Shown in pieces: positions 26,560 through 35,740 of a DNA stretch of 64,000 nt. The notes beneath the pieces were generated by a model. The model was not told where the DNA came from. It saw only the letters and a list, made by a program, of their open reading frames with translations, and did no database searches. This DNA is from Paenibacillus agri (GTDB lineage Bacteria; Bacillota; Bacilli; Paenibacillales; Paenibacillaceae). The translations under genes were made by a program, and so were the position numbers. The DNA is taken from positions 62,001-126,000 of the forward strand of contig NZ_JABWCS010000219.1 in assembly GCF_013359945.1 (NCBI RefSeq), read 5' to 3'. Within the stretch, counting starts at the first letter, position 1. Each line of letters starts with the position of its first letter.

Positions 26560-28488
26560 TTACACGCGTGCCGGCTCCGCAAGGTCTGACGCCAGCGCTG
26601 CGTACTGGCCGCGCAGGCGGACCAGCTTGGCGGTGCTTAGCGCCAAGCCGCCCGGCCGGTTGCGCTCCGTCCAGAGCAACCGGTACTCGTGGAGCAGCAG
26701 ATCCAGATCATGGATCTGCGCGGCGAGCAGGCCGCGGTCCACTTGATCCCGGCCCGCTGCGAGCTGCAGCTTCAGTCTGCCAAGCTGCACCGCATGGCTT
26801 ATGAAGTGCACCCCACTGCGCAGTTCCCGCAGCACGAGTTCTGCATGCTCGCACTGTAGAGCGAGCCCTTCGATCCGTTCAGCAATATTTCTAGCGTAGT
26901 TCTCCAGCTTGTCGAAATGCTCTGCGGTCAACTGCCCGATAATCCGCAGATTATCCAGGTCGCTGCGCAGCAGCATGGACAATTCGGAGTCGTTGCCGTG
27001 ATAGGTGGCTTCTAGTGTATAGTAGTTGCCGAGATCCAGCAGCAGCTGTCCGATACTTGCGGATTGGTCCGTAAAGAGGAATTGATTCAGATATTCCGGA
27101 ACGTTGACCTCCAAATTATTGTTAACACTCCAGGCAAGTGCAGCACCGTAGACAAATCCGGCATAGCTGACCGGAAGCTGCTGCCAATGTCCATGGTCGC
27201 CCCAATCTGTAATGAGGTAGCCGATGGCACCATTGGTTTTGCCGTGAATAGCAGCACTGCGTAAGTTGGCCAGCATGTTGTCAGTACGTCCGGTCAGGGA
27301 GTTCCAGGAGCTGGTTCCGGGACAGACATAGAATGGAATGCCAGCCTCGCGGAATTTCAGTGTGTCCGCTTCAAATGGATGCTCGGCACTATAGCCCCAT
27401 TCCATCGCGATGATATTCTTGGGGAGCTGAGGGATTAACTCGGGATGCTGGATAATAATATCGCCCCAGAACTGCATGGTTTTACCGCGGGCTTCCACCA
27501 GTTCTTGAATCTTTTGCAGAAAGGACAGGTACAGTGAGCCCTTGCCTTGCTCCTCTGCCAGCGCCTTACTTTTGCCAAGCCCAAGCTCGTAGGTTTCGTC
27601 GCAGCCTACATTGAATTTGGAAGAGCTGAAGTAGGGCAATAGATCATCGTACATTTTCTCCAGCAGCTTAAGTACCTCAGGGTCTTCTGTATCAAAGGTG
27701 CCAGGATGCATAGGCAGTCCATCTGGATAAAATTCGCTGTAGTACATGCTTTCCGGTAGTGAGAAGCCTTCCGGGATCTCAGCCAGGTGATTGAATTCCG
27801 GCCGGGTCAGCCAACCCTCCATATGTCCGAAGCTGTTCTGATTAGGCACTAGCTCGATGTAGCGCTCCTTGCAGTAGGCATCCAGCTGAAGGATTTCTTC
27901 ACCGCTGATTGGAGTTTCCAGTTCCCACACCTGAGGGAAAGACTCGTAGGCAAAAGGTGCGCCTTCTATATATAGCTGCAATTCATTGAGCTTTAGATCC
28001 GCCATTAGATCCACAATTTTGAACAGGGTGCCGAGCTTCGGAACTTTGTTCCGGCTAATATCAATCATCAGGCCCCGTGCGCCGAAGTCTGGTTCATCCC
28101 GAATCGTAAGGAATGGGAAGCTTCTTCCGGTCTGCTTCAGAATCTGCTTCAGTGTTGCTACGGCATAGAAAGCTCCCTGCGGAGAGCTGTAAGTCACGTG
28201 GACACCAGTCACTCCAGAATGAATCTCATACGCCTGCGGGGGCAGAGCGGGATCTTGGTTGAATAGGAAGGCCGGTTGAACCATCGACCGGGTACCAATG
28301 GACAGGGCCAACTCGAAATTCAAAGTCTGCTTAATCAACAGCTGAAGTCTGCGCGCAGCCGGTAGAATCCCGGTCGGTGTAGAATTGGCAATAACGATTC
28401 GGCCGTTGGCCGGGATGACATACGCCCCTTCGGTCACGTCCAAGGACTTGGGATGGGGGAGAAGCTGTAAGGAGACAAATTCATGCAT
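26560..28488 (-). CDS. Cytoplasmic beta-N-acetylhexosaminidase, GH20
   Basis: Removes terminal GlcNAc or GalNAc from oligosaccharides. An N-terminal GH20b-like domain (residues 1-130) precedes the catalytic barrel; the catalytic Asp-Glu pair is D297-E298 in FNVGCDETYELG. A C-terminal helical region (about 490-642) follows. There is no signal peptide, so it works on imported substrates. The ATG at 28488 has AGAGGTGG 7 bases upstream. A divergent AraC-type gene starts 85 bases away and probably regulates it. Substrate could come from peptidoglycan or glycan turnover. Confidence 0.9.
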   Translation of the reverse strand: MHEFVSLQLLPHPKSLDVTEGAYVIPANGRIVIANSTPTGILPAARRLQLLIKQTLNFELALSIGTRSMVQPAFLFNQDPALPPQAYEIHSGVTGVHVTYSSPQGAFYAVATLKQILKQTGRSFPFLTIRDEPDFGARGLMIDISRNKVPKLGTLFKIVDLMADLKLNELQLYIEGAPFAYESFPQVWELETPISGEEILQLDAYCKERYIELVPNQNSFGHMEGWLTRPEFNHLAEIPEGFSLPESMYYSEFYPDGLPMHPGTFDTEDPEVLKLLEKMYDDLLPYFSSSKFNVGCDETYELGLGKSKALAEEQGKGSLYLSFLQKIQELVEARGKTMQFWGDIIIQHPELIPQLPKNIIAMEWGYSAEHPFEADTLKFREAGIPFYVCPGTSSWNSLTGRTDNMLANLRSAAIHGKTNGAIGYLITDWGDHGHWQQLPVSYAGFVYGAALAWSVNNNLEVNVPEYLNQFLFTDQSASIGQLLLDLGNYYTLEATYHGNDSELSMLLRSDLDNLRIIGQLTAEHFDKLENYARNIAERIEGLALQCEHAELVLRELRSGVHFISHAVQLGRLKLQLAAGRDQVDRGLLAAQIHDLDLLLHEYRLLWTERNRPGGLALSTAKLVRLRGQYAALASDLAEPARV

Positions 28489-28572
28489 AGCATAGCCACC
28501 TCTTATTCATGTAGAATATGATCATCTTCCCTTTAACGATAACACTAGAAAACCAAGGAAGGAATGCATACG

Positions 28573-29427
28573 ATGACCAAGCACATGGACTATACGATCA
28601 GTCCTTATCCGATTGTCATCATAGATCCCAAGGTGGATGCCTCCCGGTTGAAGCTGAAGACTATTCGAGTCGGGCAGGTGGGACATTTGCCGGGAAGAAC
28701 GCTATTTCGATCTGAGGTTGTGTTCGAGCAGTGGGCGATTGTGTATATCGTCTCCGGCAGTGGCACTTATATGGAGAACGGCGGCAAGATGCAGCAGGTA
28801 CGCGAAGGCAGCCTGTTTTTCTTTAGGCCGGGATTTACCTACAACTTTGGCCCCGCTCCGGGCGGGAGCTGGGATGAATACTATATCAACTTTAGCGGAA
28901 CGCGTATTGCTGAATGGTTGGAATCAGGTCTTATTGCCGGGGGCATCGTATTTCAGGCGGAAGGTGTCAAGGGACTGCAGGAGGTTTTCGAAGCTGTACT
29001 TGGCCAGATGGAAGGGGGCGCTCCGGAAGATGCCGACCGGGCAGCGTTGGGTCTCGAACGAATGCTTTTGGAATGTTCATTTATAATAGAAGAAAAAAAT
29101 CGGCCATCTCAGGTTGATCCCATGCCTCAGATCAGGGAGGACCTAAATTTTTGTGTCTATGGCACGATGGACCTGCACCAGATTGCCGCGAAGCACCACA
29201 TCTCCATGTCCACCTTACGCCGCCTGGTTCGCCGCAGTAGCGGGTATCCCTTGCAGGAATATATTCACCGGTTGAAGATGGCTGAAGCGAAGCATTTGCT
29301 GCTCAATACCTCACTTCAGGTGAAGGAAATTTCGGGACTGCTGCATTACAGTGATCCTTTTTATTTTTCCCGGTTGTTTAAGAAGTATATGGGCATTTCA
29401 CCACTGTTATGTCGCAATAACATATGA
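28573..29427 (+). CDS. AraC-family transcriptional regulator
   Basis: A sugar-responsive activator type: the N-terminal cupin-like ligand domain (IVYIVSGSGTYMENGG, FFFRPGFTYNFGPA) is followed by two helix-turn-helix motifs (LHQIAAKHHISMSTLRRLVR and VKEISGLLHYSDPFYFSRLF). ATG 28573 lies 10 bases after GGAAGGA; the ATG at 28564 abuts that site. It is divergent from the GH20 gene, the most likely target, with an amino sugar as the likely signal. Confidence 0.88.
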   Translation: MTKHMDYTISPYPIVIIDPKVDASRLKLKTIRVGQVGHLPGRTLFRSEVVFEQWAIVYIVSGSGTYMENGGKMQQVREGSLFFFRPGFTYNFGPAPGGSWDEYYINFSGTRIAEWLESGLIAGGIVFQAEGVKGLQEVFEAVLGQMEGGAPEDADRAALGLERMLLECSFIIEEKNRPSQVDPMPQIREDLNFCVYGTMDLHQIAAKHHISMSTLRRLVRRSSGYPLQEYIHRLKMAEAKHLLLNTSLQVKEISGLLHYSDPFYFSRLFKKYMGISPLLCRNNI

Positions 29428-29574
29428 TTAAACGACATTAATTCCGTTTATTCCCCTTTACTTTGTCGTAATTTGCAGTTTCTTGTTGACTTTTTTTATA
29501 GAACAATGTTACTGTTTAGTTTATATAAGTGAGTTCACTTTAGTGCTTACGTACTATTAGCGGAGATGAAGGTC

Positions 29575-29745
29575 ATGAGGGAATTTTACTGCATCCGTTG
29601 TCACAATCTCCATAGTGTAGACACCAGAGCATCATCACTGCGCATTCTGTCCACGGGGTATCATATTGTGGAGGGACAACGTTATCAGATTTGTATATGT
29701 GAATCCTCGAATTTGTATGATGCTGTTGCCAAGCAATCGGAATAG
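29575..29745 (+). CDS. Small Cys-rich protein, possible zinc ribbon
   Basis: A 56-residue protein starting MREFYCIRCHNLHSVD, with CxxC at Cys6/Cys9 and CxC at Cys40/Cys42. Four cysteines spaced in this way suggest a small zinc-binding module, though the knuckle spacing is unusual. GGAGATGAAGG precedes the ATG. It lies alone between the AraC gene and a terminator at 29796. The function is unknown. Confidence 0.5.
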   Translation: MREFYCIRCHNLHSVDTRASSLRILSTGYHIVEGQRYQICICESSNLYDAVAKQSE

Positions 29746-29795
29746 CCGTTGGATACCAAGAGAGTTTTTTTGGGGAATTATTGAAAATAAACTTA

Positions 29796-29830
29796 AAACA
29801 GCCTGTCCGAAAATCGGATAGGCTGTTTGT
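29796..29830 (+). terminator. Terminator after the small Cys-rich gene
   Basis: A 15-bp stem (29796-29810 with 29814-29828, one G-T or mismatch) with a three-base loop; the T run is short. Confidence 0.7.
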
Positions 29831-29913
29831 GGTGAAGATCTGACATATATCTCACATTGAATTCGCTTTCTTTTCGATATTTGGATACAAATAGCTTATC
29901 CACCAGAAAAAAA

Positions 29914-29951
29914 GAGCGTTTTCGCGTTATTTATTTGTAATGTAAACGCTC
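29914..29951. promoter_or_regulatory. Inverted repeat upstream of the NarL-type kinase
   Basis: GAGCGTTT (29914-29921) and AAACGCTC (29944-29951) are perfect complements, 22 bases apart, just before the promoter at 29969. It could be an operator or a hairpin. Nothing else is seen between 29746 and 30060 apart from the listed terminator and promoter. Confidence 0.5.
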
Positions 29952-29968
29952 ACAACAATGCCGTCAAC

Positions 29969-29997
29969 TTGTTATTGTGATTTTTCTCATGTATGAT
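29969..29997 (+). promoter_or_regulatory. Promoter of the NarL-type two-component operon
   Basis: TTGTTA (29969-29974), a 17-base spacer and TATGAT (29992-29997), about 63 bases before the kinase start. Confidence 0.6.
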
Positions 29998-30060
29998 GCT
30001 TTTATCAAAGCACAAATTTAGCTGGCATTTTCCACAAAACTGGGGAACAGGGTGGTGGGA

Positions 30061-31707
30061 ATGAATATTAAATCAACTGCGGAAGACAAAATGATTGCCT
30101 TTTACCGATGCTTCTCATTGTCCCTTACGTCATTGATGTTTCTGTTTAAACCGACGGGACCTTCCGTATTATACAAATCCCTTATCATCATTCTGTTATT
30201 TATTTTGGCTCAAGGCTTCGTTATGGGTTACCGAAGGCTTCGAAGCAGGCCGCGCATCCTAATGCTGGCTGTGAGCACAGAGATGACACTGATTATTCTG
30301 CTTACTTTACTTACCGGGGGCTATGACAGCCCATTTAGGCTTTATGTACTTAATCCCGTCCTCATTGCTGCAGGATCATTGTCATTATACTTTGGTTGGA
30401 GCCTGCTTCTTAGTTATATCGGCATAGTTATCGCTTTTTGTTACCTTTTTCTCAATTCTGCGAATAAGTCTTTCGCCGCAGCTGTTCTTGAGAATGGGAA
30501 CCTGTTTCTAGCACTAGTACTTACTCTTATCGTAATGCAGATGGTGGCCAGAATCAAACGTCAGCGGGAGGAAGCCAACGCTAGGACCAAAGAAACGCTC
30601 GAACAGATCAAATCGCTATACCATATCGTTGAAACCTCCAGCCAGCATGATTTCATGAATATCGGTCAGGTGATTACGGACTATGTGGTGAAGCTTACGA
30701 AGCTGGATAAGGCGTTGTTCTGGTTCGCCAAAAAAAGCGGGGAGCCTGCACCGGAGAGCCGGCAGACGGGCTGGCATCAGGAAGATGAGTTGTTTCTCTT
30801 CTCCGAACTCGAGAAGCATGAACATGAGTGGCGACTGCAGCGCGATCCCGTATTCAAGAGTCTGCCCGGACTGGGTGACTTTCTGCTGATGCCTGTCCGT
30901 ATGAGTACCCGGTTTGTAGGCATGATTGGGGTGAAGCTGGAATACGCGGAGGGTCTGGAAGGGCGAAGATGGTACATTCAGCAGTTGATGTTCCTGTCGG
31001 AGCTGAGTGCGATCATTATGGAACGCCATGAGCTGGGTGTAATCGAGAACCGGCTGATCATCACGAATGAGCAGAATCGGATTGCCGACGAAATGCATGA
31101 CAGTGTGTCGCAAAGCCTATTCGGCATCGTCTACGCAACGCATTCTCTGAAGCAGACCTGGAGGAAGCTACCTGATTATCAGCTCGAGGAGCAGATAGAC
31201 CTGATTCATGAATCTGCCACCAAGGTTGCCAAGGAGCTGCGAATTACCATCTACAGTCTCAGTTCCAAGAAAAGCGGTGGGCCTACTTGGCTGGGTATGG
31301 TTCGTTCGCACCTAAAAAGCTTATCCAGGTTGAATGATGTGGAGATTGAACTTAAAATAACGGGGGACGACTTCAGTCTTCCTTACCCTTACCATAAGGC
31401 GTTGTTCCGAATTATCTCGGAAGCTACAGGTAATGCCATCCGTCATGGGGCGGCGAGCCGAGTGGAAGTTGAACTGTCTCTGAAGCCCAAGTGGATCAGA
31501 TTATCCATTTCTGATGATGGGACCGGATTCGATGCGGCTCTGCTACACACTGAATCTGAAGAAAGCACTGGCGGACTCGGCATGAAAAATATGCAGTATC
31601 TCACCCAGTCGCTGGGCGGCGATTTTCAATTATCAAGCAGTAGGAATGCAGGTACCAAAATATTGATCCTGATACCTGTTGGCGCGGCGGAACTGAAAAA
31701 TGCATAA
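30061..31707 (+). CDS. NarL/DegS-type sensor histidine kinase
   Basis: Membrane sensor of the HisKA_3 class. About six helices (residues 15-165) are followed by a short coiled coil, a GAF-like domain (about 185-330), the phosphoacceptor helix NRIADEMHDSVSQSLFG (His346) and a HATPase domain (GNAIRHGAAS, DDGTGFD, GGLGMKNM). ATG 30061 follows GGGTGG. The response regulator gene starts 23 bases downstream. The pair stands directly before the exopolysaccharide locus and may control it, but that is inference from position. Confidence 0.9.
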   Translation: MNIKSTAEDKMIAFYRCFSLSLTSLMFLFKPTGPSVLYKSLIIILLFILAQGFVMGYRRLRSRPRILMLAVSTEMTLIILLTLLTGGYDSPFRLYVLNPVLIAAGSLSLYFGWSLLLSYIGIVIAFCYLFLNSANKSFAAAVLENGNLFLALVLTLIVMQMVARIKRQREEANARTKETLEQIKSLYHIVETSSQHDFMNIGQVITDYVVKLTKLDKALFWFAKKSGEPAPESRQTGWHQEDELFLFSELEKHEHEWRLQRDPVFKSLPGLGDFLLMPVRMSTRFVGMIGVKLEYAEGLEGRRWYIQQLMFLSELSAIIMERHELGVIENRLIITNEQNRIADEMHDSVSQSLFGIVYATHSLKQTWRKLPDYQLEEQIDLIHESATKVAKELRITIYSLSSKKSGGPTWLGMVRSHLKSLSRLNDVEIELKITGDDFSLPYPYHKALFRIISEATGNAIRHGAASRVEVELSLKPKWIRLSISDDGTGFDAALLHTESEESTGGLGMKNMQYLTQSLGGDFQLSSSRNAGTKILILIPVGAAELKNA

Positions 31708-31730
31708 ATTTTAGGCAGGAGGTCGTTTGA

Positions 31731-32366
31731 GTGAAAATCGTCATTGTAGATGATCACCCGTTGGTGAGAAGAGGATTGGCAGCGGTTATTTCGATGCAGC
31801 CTAATGTGCAGTTTGCAGGCGAGGCTACAAATGGCCAGGAAGCGTTGCTTGTGATTGAGGAGACGCAGCCGGATCTTGTGCTGATTGATCTGAAGCTGGC
31901 CGATGAGTCGGGACTGGATGTAATTAAGGCGGCACGTACACGCGGGATATCCAGCAAATTTATTTTATTAACTTCGTCTGCTAGCAGGGAAGACTTCCTT
32001 AAGGCAGAGGAGGTGCTCGTCGACGGGTATGTGCTTAAGGAGGCACTACCTGAGGAATTGCTGTTCGCCATCCAGTTGGTACACAAGGGGAGGAAATATT
32101 ATGACCCCGGACTAATGGAGGACAAGATGCGGATGACGGGCAGCAGCCCGACCGACGAGCTGACGCCGAAGGAGAAGGAAGTGCTGATCGAGCTTGGGCA
32201 GGGGGCCTGCAACCGGGAGATTGCCTCAAGACTCTTTATCAGTGAATTTACGGTGAAGAAGCACGTCAGCCAAATCCTGGCGAAGCTGCAGGTTGCCGAC
32301 CGTACACAGGCGGCGCTGTATGCCAATGCGGTTGGACTGACGAAATTTGAAATGTCATATGATTAA
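31731..32366 (+). CDS. LuxR/NarL-family response regulator
   Basis: The partner of the preceding kinase. The receiver domain has the acidic pair in VDDHP, phosphoacceptor Asp53 (LIDLKLADESG), switch Thr/Ser (LLTSSAS) and Lys (VLKEALP). The LuxR helix-turn-helix follows (LTPKEKEVLIELGQG, then FISEFTVKKHVSQILAKLQV). GTG start with AGGAGGT 8 bases upstream. At 211 residues the length is normal. A terminator follows. Confidence 0.94.
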   Translation: MKIVIVDDHPLVRRGLAAVISMQPNVQFAGEATNGQEALLVIEETQPDLVLIDLKLADESGLDVIKAARTRGISSKFILLTSSASREDFLKAEEVLVDGYVLKEALPEELLFAIQLVHKGRKYYDPGLMEDKMRMTGSSPTDELTPKEKEVLIELGQGACNREIASRLFISEFTVKKHVSQILAKLQVADRTQAALYANAVGLTKFEMSYD

Positions 32367-32394
32367 GGAGACCCGCCTCAGGCGGAATCACCAG

Positions 32395-32427
32395 AAGAAC
32401 ACGGACTATAGTCCGTGTTCTTTTTTT
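32395..32427 (+). terminator. Terminator of the two-component operon
   Basis: A perfect 13-bp stem over 32395-32422 with almost no loop, followed by seven T. Confidence 0.9.
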
Positions 32428-32429
32428 AT

Positions 32430-32666
32430 GCCTACACAGCTTAGCACCTTAACCTGAACAATTTCTGAACACTACTTGATGTTATCGATATGGCACTAAA
32501 GTATACCGTCCCCCCCTCTAAAGGCGTATGTCCCCTTATCCCAAAGTGAAAAGGAAAGTAAAGATATGGCCCATGTGGGGACATGAAGTGATCGGTAGAA
32601 TAAAAGTAAGATAACTGAAAATTTCATGGATGCTTTCAAAGCATTTTATGCGGAAGGAGGGTTACT
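32430..32666 (+). promoter_or_regulatory. Leader region of the exopolysaccharide operon
   Basis: A non-coding stretch before the first polysaccharide gene. ATGTCCCC (32528-32535) and GGGGACAT (32577-32584) are perfect inverted repeats 41 bases apart, overlapping a near-palindrome CCCATGTGGG (32570-32579). No confident promoter hexamers were found. The arms could be operator half-sites for a regulator or a structured leader. Confidence 0.4.
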
Positions 32667-33407
32667 GTGGAAAAGACGATTCTGGACTATATTCACTTGA
32701 TCAAGAAAAGGTTATGGCTGATTACGGTATTTGTACTGATCTCCTGTGCTACAACCCTCTACGTCAGCAAAAACTTCGTTGTACCCGTCTACTCCGCCTC
32801 CGGACAGTTGCTTGTTAACAACATTGCAAATGTGCCCGCAGGTAGCAACCTCAACGAGTTGAACTTCAGCCTCAATCTCATCGAGAGCTACAAGGAGATC
32901 ATCAAATCTCCAACGATCTTGAAGGAGGTTGTAGCTGAGCATCCTGAGTTCGGCCTGACGCAAGAGAAGCTGAGAAAGAAGCTGGAGATCAAGTCGTCGG
33001 ACAAAAGCCAGGTGATTAATCTCAGTGTGGAGGATGAGAACTACATCAAAGCAGCCGGCATTGTAAATGCCGTGTCGCAGACCTTCATCCGCAGCCTGCC
33101 GTCACTGATGAAGCTGGACAATGTGACGCTTCTGACACCGGCTGATCCGGCCAACAAGCCAGTTGCAGCAAATGCAGGTATCCTGATGAATATTGTCATC
33201 AGCTTTGTCGTTTCGCTCATGGCGGCGCTCGGCATCATTCTACTGATGGAGACGCTCAACAGCACGCTCCGCTCGGAGAAGGAAGCAGAGATCGAGATTG
33301 GTCTTCCGGTCATCGCCAGCATCCCGGCCATTCGCAAGCGCGATTTGAGCAAGGGTGCGGGTCTCAATGAGAGAGTAGGGGAGGGCACCTATGCTGCCGC
33401 TAAATAG
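32667..33407 (+). CDS. Wzz/CpsC-type polysaccharide chain-length and kinase modulator
   Basis: Controls polymer length and activates the partner BY-kinase in Gram-positive capsule systems. Two membrane helices (about residues 17-37 and 172-195) flank a ~135-residue outer domain with the Wzz PVYSASGQLLV start. The C-terminal cytoplasmic tail (ETLNSTLRSEKEAEIEIGLP) fits kinase docking. GTG 32667 has AAGGAGGG 6 bases upstream. It overlaps the kinase gene by 17 bases. First gene of the polysaccharide cluster. Confidence 0.88.
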   Translation: MEKTILDYIHLIKKRLWLITVFVLISCATTLYVSKNFVVPVYSASGQLLVNNIANVPAGSNLNELNFSLNLIESYKEIIKSPTILKEVVAEHPEFGLTQEKLRKKLEIKSSDKSQVINLSVEDENYIKAAGIVNAVSQTFIRSLPSLMKLDNVTLLTPADPANKPVAANAGILMNIVISFVVSLMAALGIILLMETLNSTLRSEKEAEIEIGLPVIASIPAIRKRDLSKGAGLNERVGEGTYAAAK

Positions 33408-34032
33408 CAGTTTGATTACAGATTTTAATCCTTCTTCACATATTTCGGAATCGTTCCGTTCGCTACGTACCTATATCCGGCAACTGGGTTTGCTACACAA
33501 AGATGGTGGCCAAGTGCTGCTCTTTACTTCAGCAGAGAGGGGCGAAGGCAAGACAACGATTTTGTCGAATCTGGCGGTGTCCTTTGTGCAGGATGGCAAG
33601 AAAGTGGCGGTGGTCGACTGCAATCTGCGAAATCCGGGACTGCACACTGTATTCGGGGTCGACGGTGGCGAAGGGCTGGCAGCTTACCTCGACGGACTGA
33701 AAGAAGCGGATGAGATTCCTGTTCCGGGGAAGCTCGACAATCTTACCGTCATCCCGGCAGGGCACGCCCCAGTTAGTCCGCCGGATCTACTGGGCAGTGA
33801 TAAGATGGCCGCCTTGCTGAAGGTACTCAAAGACAGTCATGATCTCATCCTGGTAGATTCGCCTCCAGCCGTTGCTTACAGTGATGCCCGAATTCTGGCA
33901 CCTCAGGCGGACGGAGTGATCCTTGTCGCTAAATACGGAAGAACCAAGCGTGACTCATTACGCAAGGTGAAGGTGCTGCTGGAGCAGACCGGCTCCAACA
34001 TTCTCGGTATTACTATGAACCAGAGTAAATAA
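33391..34032 (+). CDS. CpsD/CapB-type tyrosine kinase-like ATPase, lacking Tyr tail
   Basis: A cytoplasmic P-loop ATPase paired with the modulator above. Walker A is SAERGEGKTT (48-57), Walker B is LILVDSPPA (Asp156). The Walker A' motif reads VVDCNLRNP: Asp76 is kept but the second Asp is Asn78. The 213-residue product stops at GITMNQSK without the C-terminal tyrosine cluster that bacterial tyrosine kinases autophosphorylate. So it may be a reduced or inactive kinase that acts as an ATP-driven partner of the length regulator. Confidence 0.85.
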   Translation: MLPLNSSLITDFNPSSHISESFRSLRTYIRQLGLLHKDGGQVLLFTSAERGEGKTTILSNLAVSFVQDGKKVAVVDCNLRNPGLHTVFGVDGGEGLAAYLDGLKEADEIPVPGKLDNLTVIPAGHAPVSPPDLLGSDKMAALLKVLKDSHDLILVDSPPAVAYSDARILAPQADGVILVAKYGRTKRDSLRKVKVLLEQTGSNILGITMNQSK

Positions 34033-34074
34033 CGATACATTCAGGCTATCCAAACTTTTAGGAGGTAGAGTGCG

Positions 34075-34965
34075 ATGAAAAAGGTGAAAAAAGTAATTAT
34101 CCCTGCAGCAGGTCTGGGTACGCGCTTTCTTCCTGCCACAAAGGCCATGCCTAAGGAGATGCTTCCCATTATCAACAAGCCCACGATTCAGTACATCGTG
34201 GAGGAAGCTATTGCCTCCGGCATTGAGGACATCATCATTGTTACCGGTAAAGGGAAGAGAGCCATTGAAGATCATTTTGACAATGCATTTGAACTGGAGT
34301 CCCGCCTGCTTGAAGACGGTAAGCTGGAGCTGCTAAAAGAGGTTCAGCGTTCTTCCAAGGTGGAGATTCATTACATTCGCCAGAAGGAACCGAAGGGTCT
34401 GGGTCATGCCGTTTGGTGTGCCAGACGTTTCATTGGCGATGAACCCTTTGGCGTTATGCTTGGCGACGATATTGTCACTGGCAGAACTCCATGCTTGAAG
34501 CAACTGATTGATCAATATGAAGAGACGCAGAATTCGGTAATCGGCGTGCAGGAAATTCCGGAAGAATTAACGAGCCGCTACGGAATTATCGAGCCTGACT
34601 TCCAGGATGGACAGCTGTATCGGGTGAACAACTTTGTAGAGAAGCCGCCGCTGGGCACAGCCCCTTCTAATCTGGCGATCATGGGCCGTTACGTATTTAC
34701 GCCGAAGATTTTTAAATACCTGGATCTGCAGGAAACGGGTGCCGGTGGCGAGATTCAATTGACGGATGCCATTCAGAAGCTGAACCAGAGTGAGCGAGTG
34801 TACGCGTATAACTTCGACGGTACAAGGTACGATGTTGGCGAACGGCTCGGGTATATCTTGACTACCTTGGAATTCGCGCTGCAAAACGAGGATTTACGTT
34901 ACCCCGTGATGGATGCTATGGCGGAATGGCTAAGCAAAGCCGGACAAACCACCCTGACAGGATAA
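34075..34965 (+). CDS. galU: UTP-glucose-1-phosphate uridylyltransferase
   Basis: Makes UDP-glucose, the precursor for the priming transferase and for UDP-glucuronate made by the dehydrogenase gene at 46127. The nucleotide-binding start is [20 protein letters not shown], followed by [22 protein letters not shown] and the catalytic VEKP motif. At 296 residues it matches Bacillus GtaB. GGAGGT lies before the ATG. Confidence 0.95.
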   Translation: MKKVKKVIIPAAGLGTRFLPATKAMPKEMLPIINKPTIQYIVEEAIASGIEDIIIVTGKGKRAIEDHFDNAFELESRLLEDGKLELLKEVQRSSKVEIHYIRQKEPKGLGHAVWCARRFIGDEPFGVMLGDDIVTGRTPCLKQLIDQYEETQNSVIGVQEIPEELTSRYGIIEPDFQDGQLYRVNNFVEKPPLGTAPSNLAIMGRYVFTPKIFKYLDLQETGAGGEIQLTDAIQKLNQSERVYAYNFDGTRYDVGERLGYILTTLEFALQNEDLRYPVMDAMAEWLSKAGQTTLTG

Positions 34966-35028
34966 GCCTAAGCCTGCCGGAATGATCCGGCAAGCTAACA
35001 AAATTTGTGAACATGAGGAGAGTTGAGC

Positions 35029-35715
35029 ATGCAAAAACTGCCGGAAGACTATGAGTACGTCCTGCCGAAACTTTACATGCTGCATGCCAAGGAGGAGGCG
35101 AAAGATTCCGAGTCCTATCTGGTAATGAAACGGATGATCGATGTCTTCTGTTCTGCCCTTGGCCTTCTCGTCTTGCTGCCGCTGTTCCTGGTAGTGGCTG
35201 CTATGATCAAGCTGGAAGATCCCAAGGGGAAAGTATTCTTCCGGCAGAACCGTGTAGGCAAGCACGAAAAGCAGTTTCCGATGTACAAATTCAGATCCAT
35301 GGTATCTAACGCCGAGGAGCTGAAGGAGCAACTGCTGGCCTATAACGAGGTAAGCGGAGCGATGTTCAAAATCAAGAACGATCCGCGGATCACACGGACA
35401 GGAAGATTCCTGCGCAAGACGAGCATCGATGAACTGCCACAGCTGTGGAACGTGCTGCTGGGCCATATGAGCCTGGTAGGTCCGCGTCCGCCGCTACCGG
35501 AAGAAGTAGCACAGTACACAGAATATGACAAACAGCGCCTTACTGTCACACCGGGCTGCACCGGTTACTGGCAAGTCAATGCCCGTAACAGTGTCGGATT
35601 CGACGAGATGGTGCAGCTCGACTTGACTTATATTCATATCCGCAGCACGATGCTGGATTTGAAAATTATCTTGAAGACCGGCCTCATGCTTCTGGGGTCC
35701 AAAGACGCTTATTAA
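35029..35715 (+). CDS. Priming sugar-phosphate transferase (exopolysaccharide)
   Basis: Transfers a sugar-1-phosphate to undecaprenyl phosphate, starting the repeat unit on the membrane. One N-terminal hydrophobic helix ([20 protein letters not shown]) is followed by the catalytic domain with [35 protein letters not shown] and [14 protein letters not shown]. At 228 residues it is the short form without the WbaP multi-helix N-terminus. ATG 35029 follows GAGGAGAG by 6 bases. Substrate is probably UDP-glucose or galactose. Confidence 0.92.
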   Translation: MQKLPEDYEYVLPKLYMLHAKEEAKDSESYLVMKRMIDVFCSALGLLVLLPLFLVVAAMIKLEDPKGKVFFRQNRVGKHEKQFPMYKFRSMVSNAEELKEQLLAYNEVSGAMFKIKNDPRITRTGRFLRKTSIDELPQLWNVLLGHMSLVGPRPPLPEEVAQYTEYDKQRLTVTPGCTGYWQVNARNSVGFDEMVQLDLTYIHIRSTMLDLKIILKTGLMLLGSKDAY

Positions 35716-35740
35716 TCTTGTGGAAATTAGGTGAATGCCG

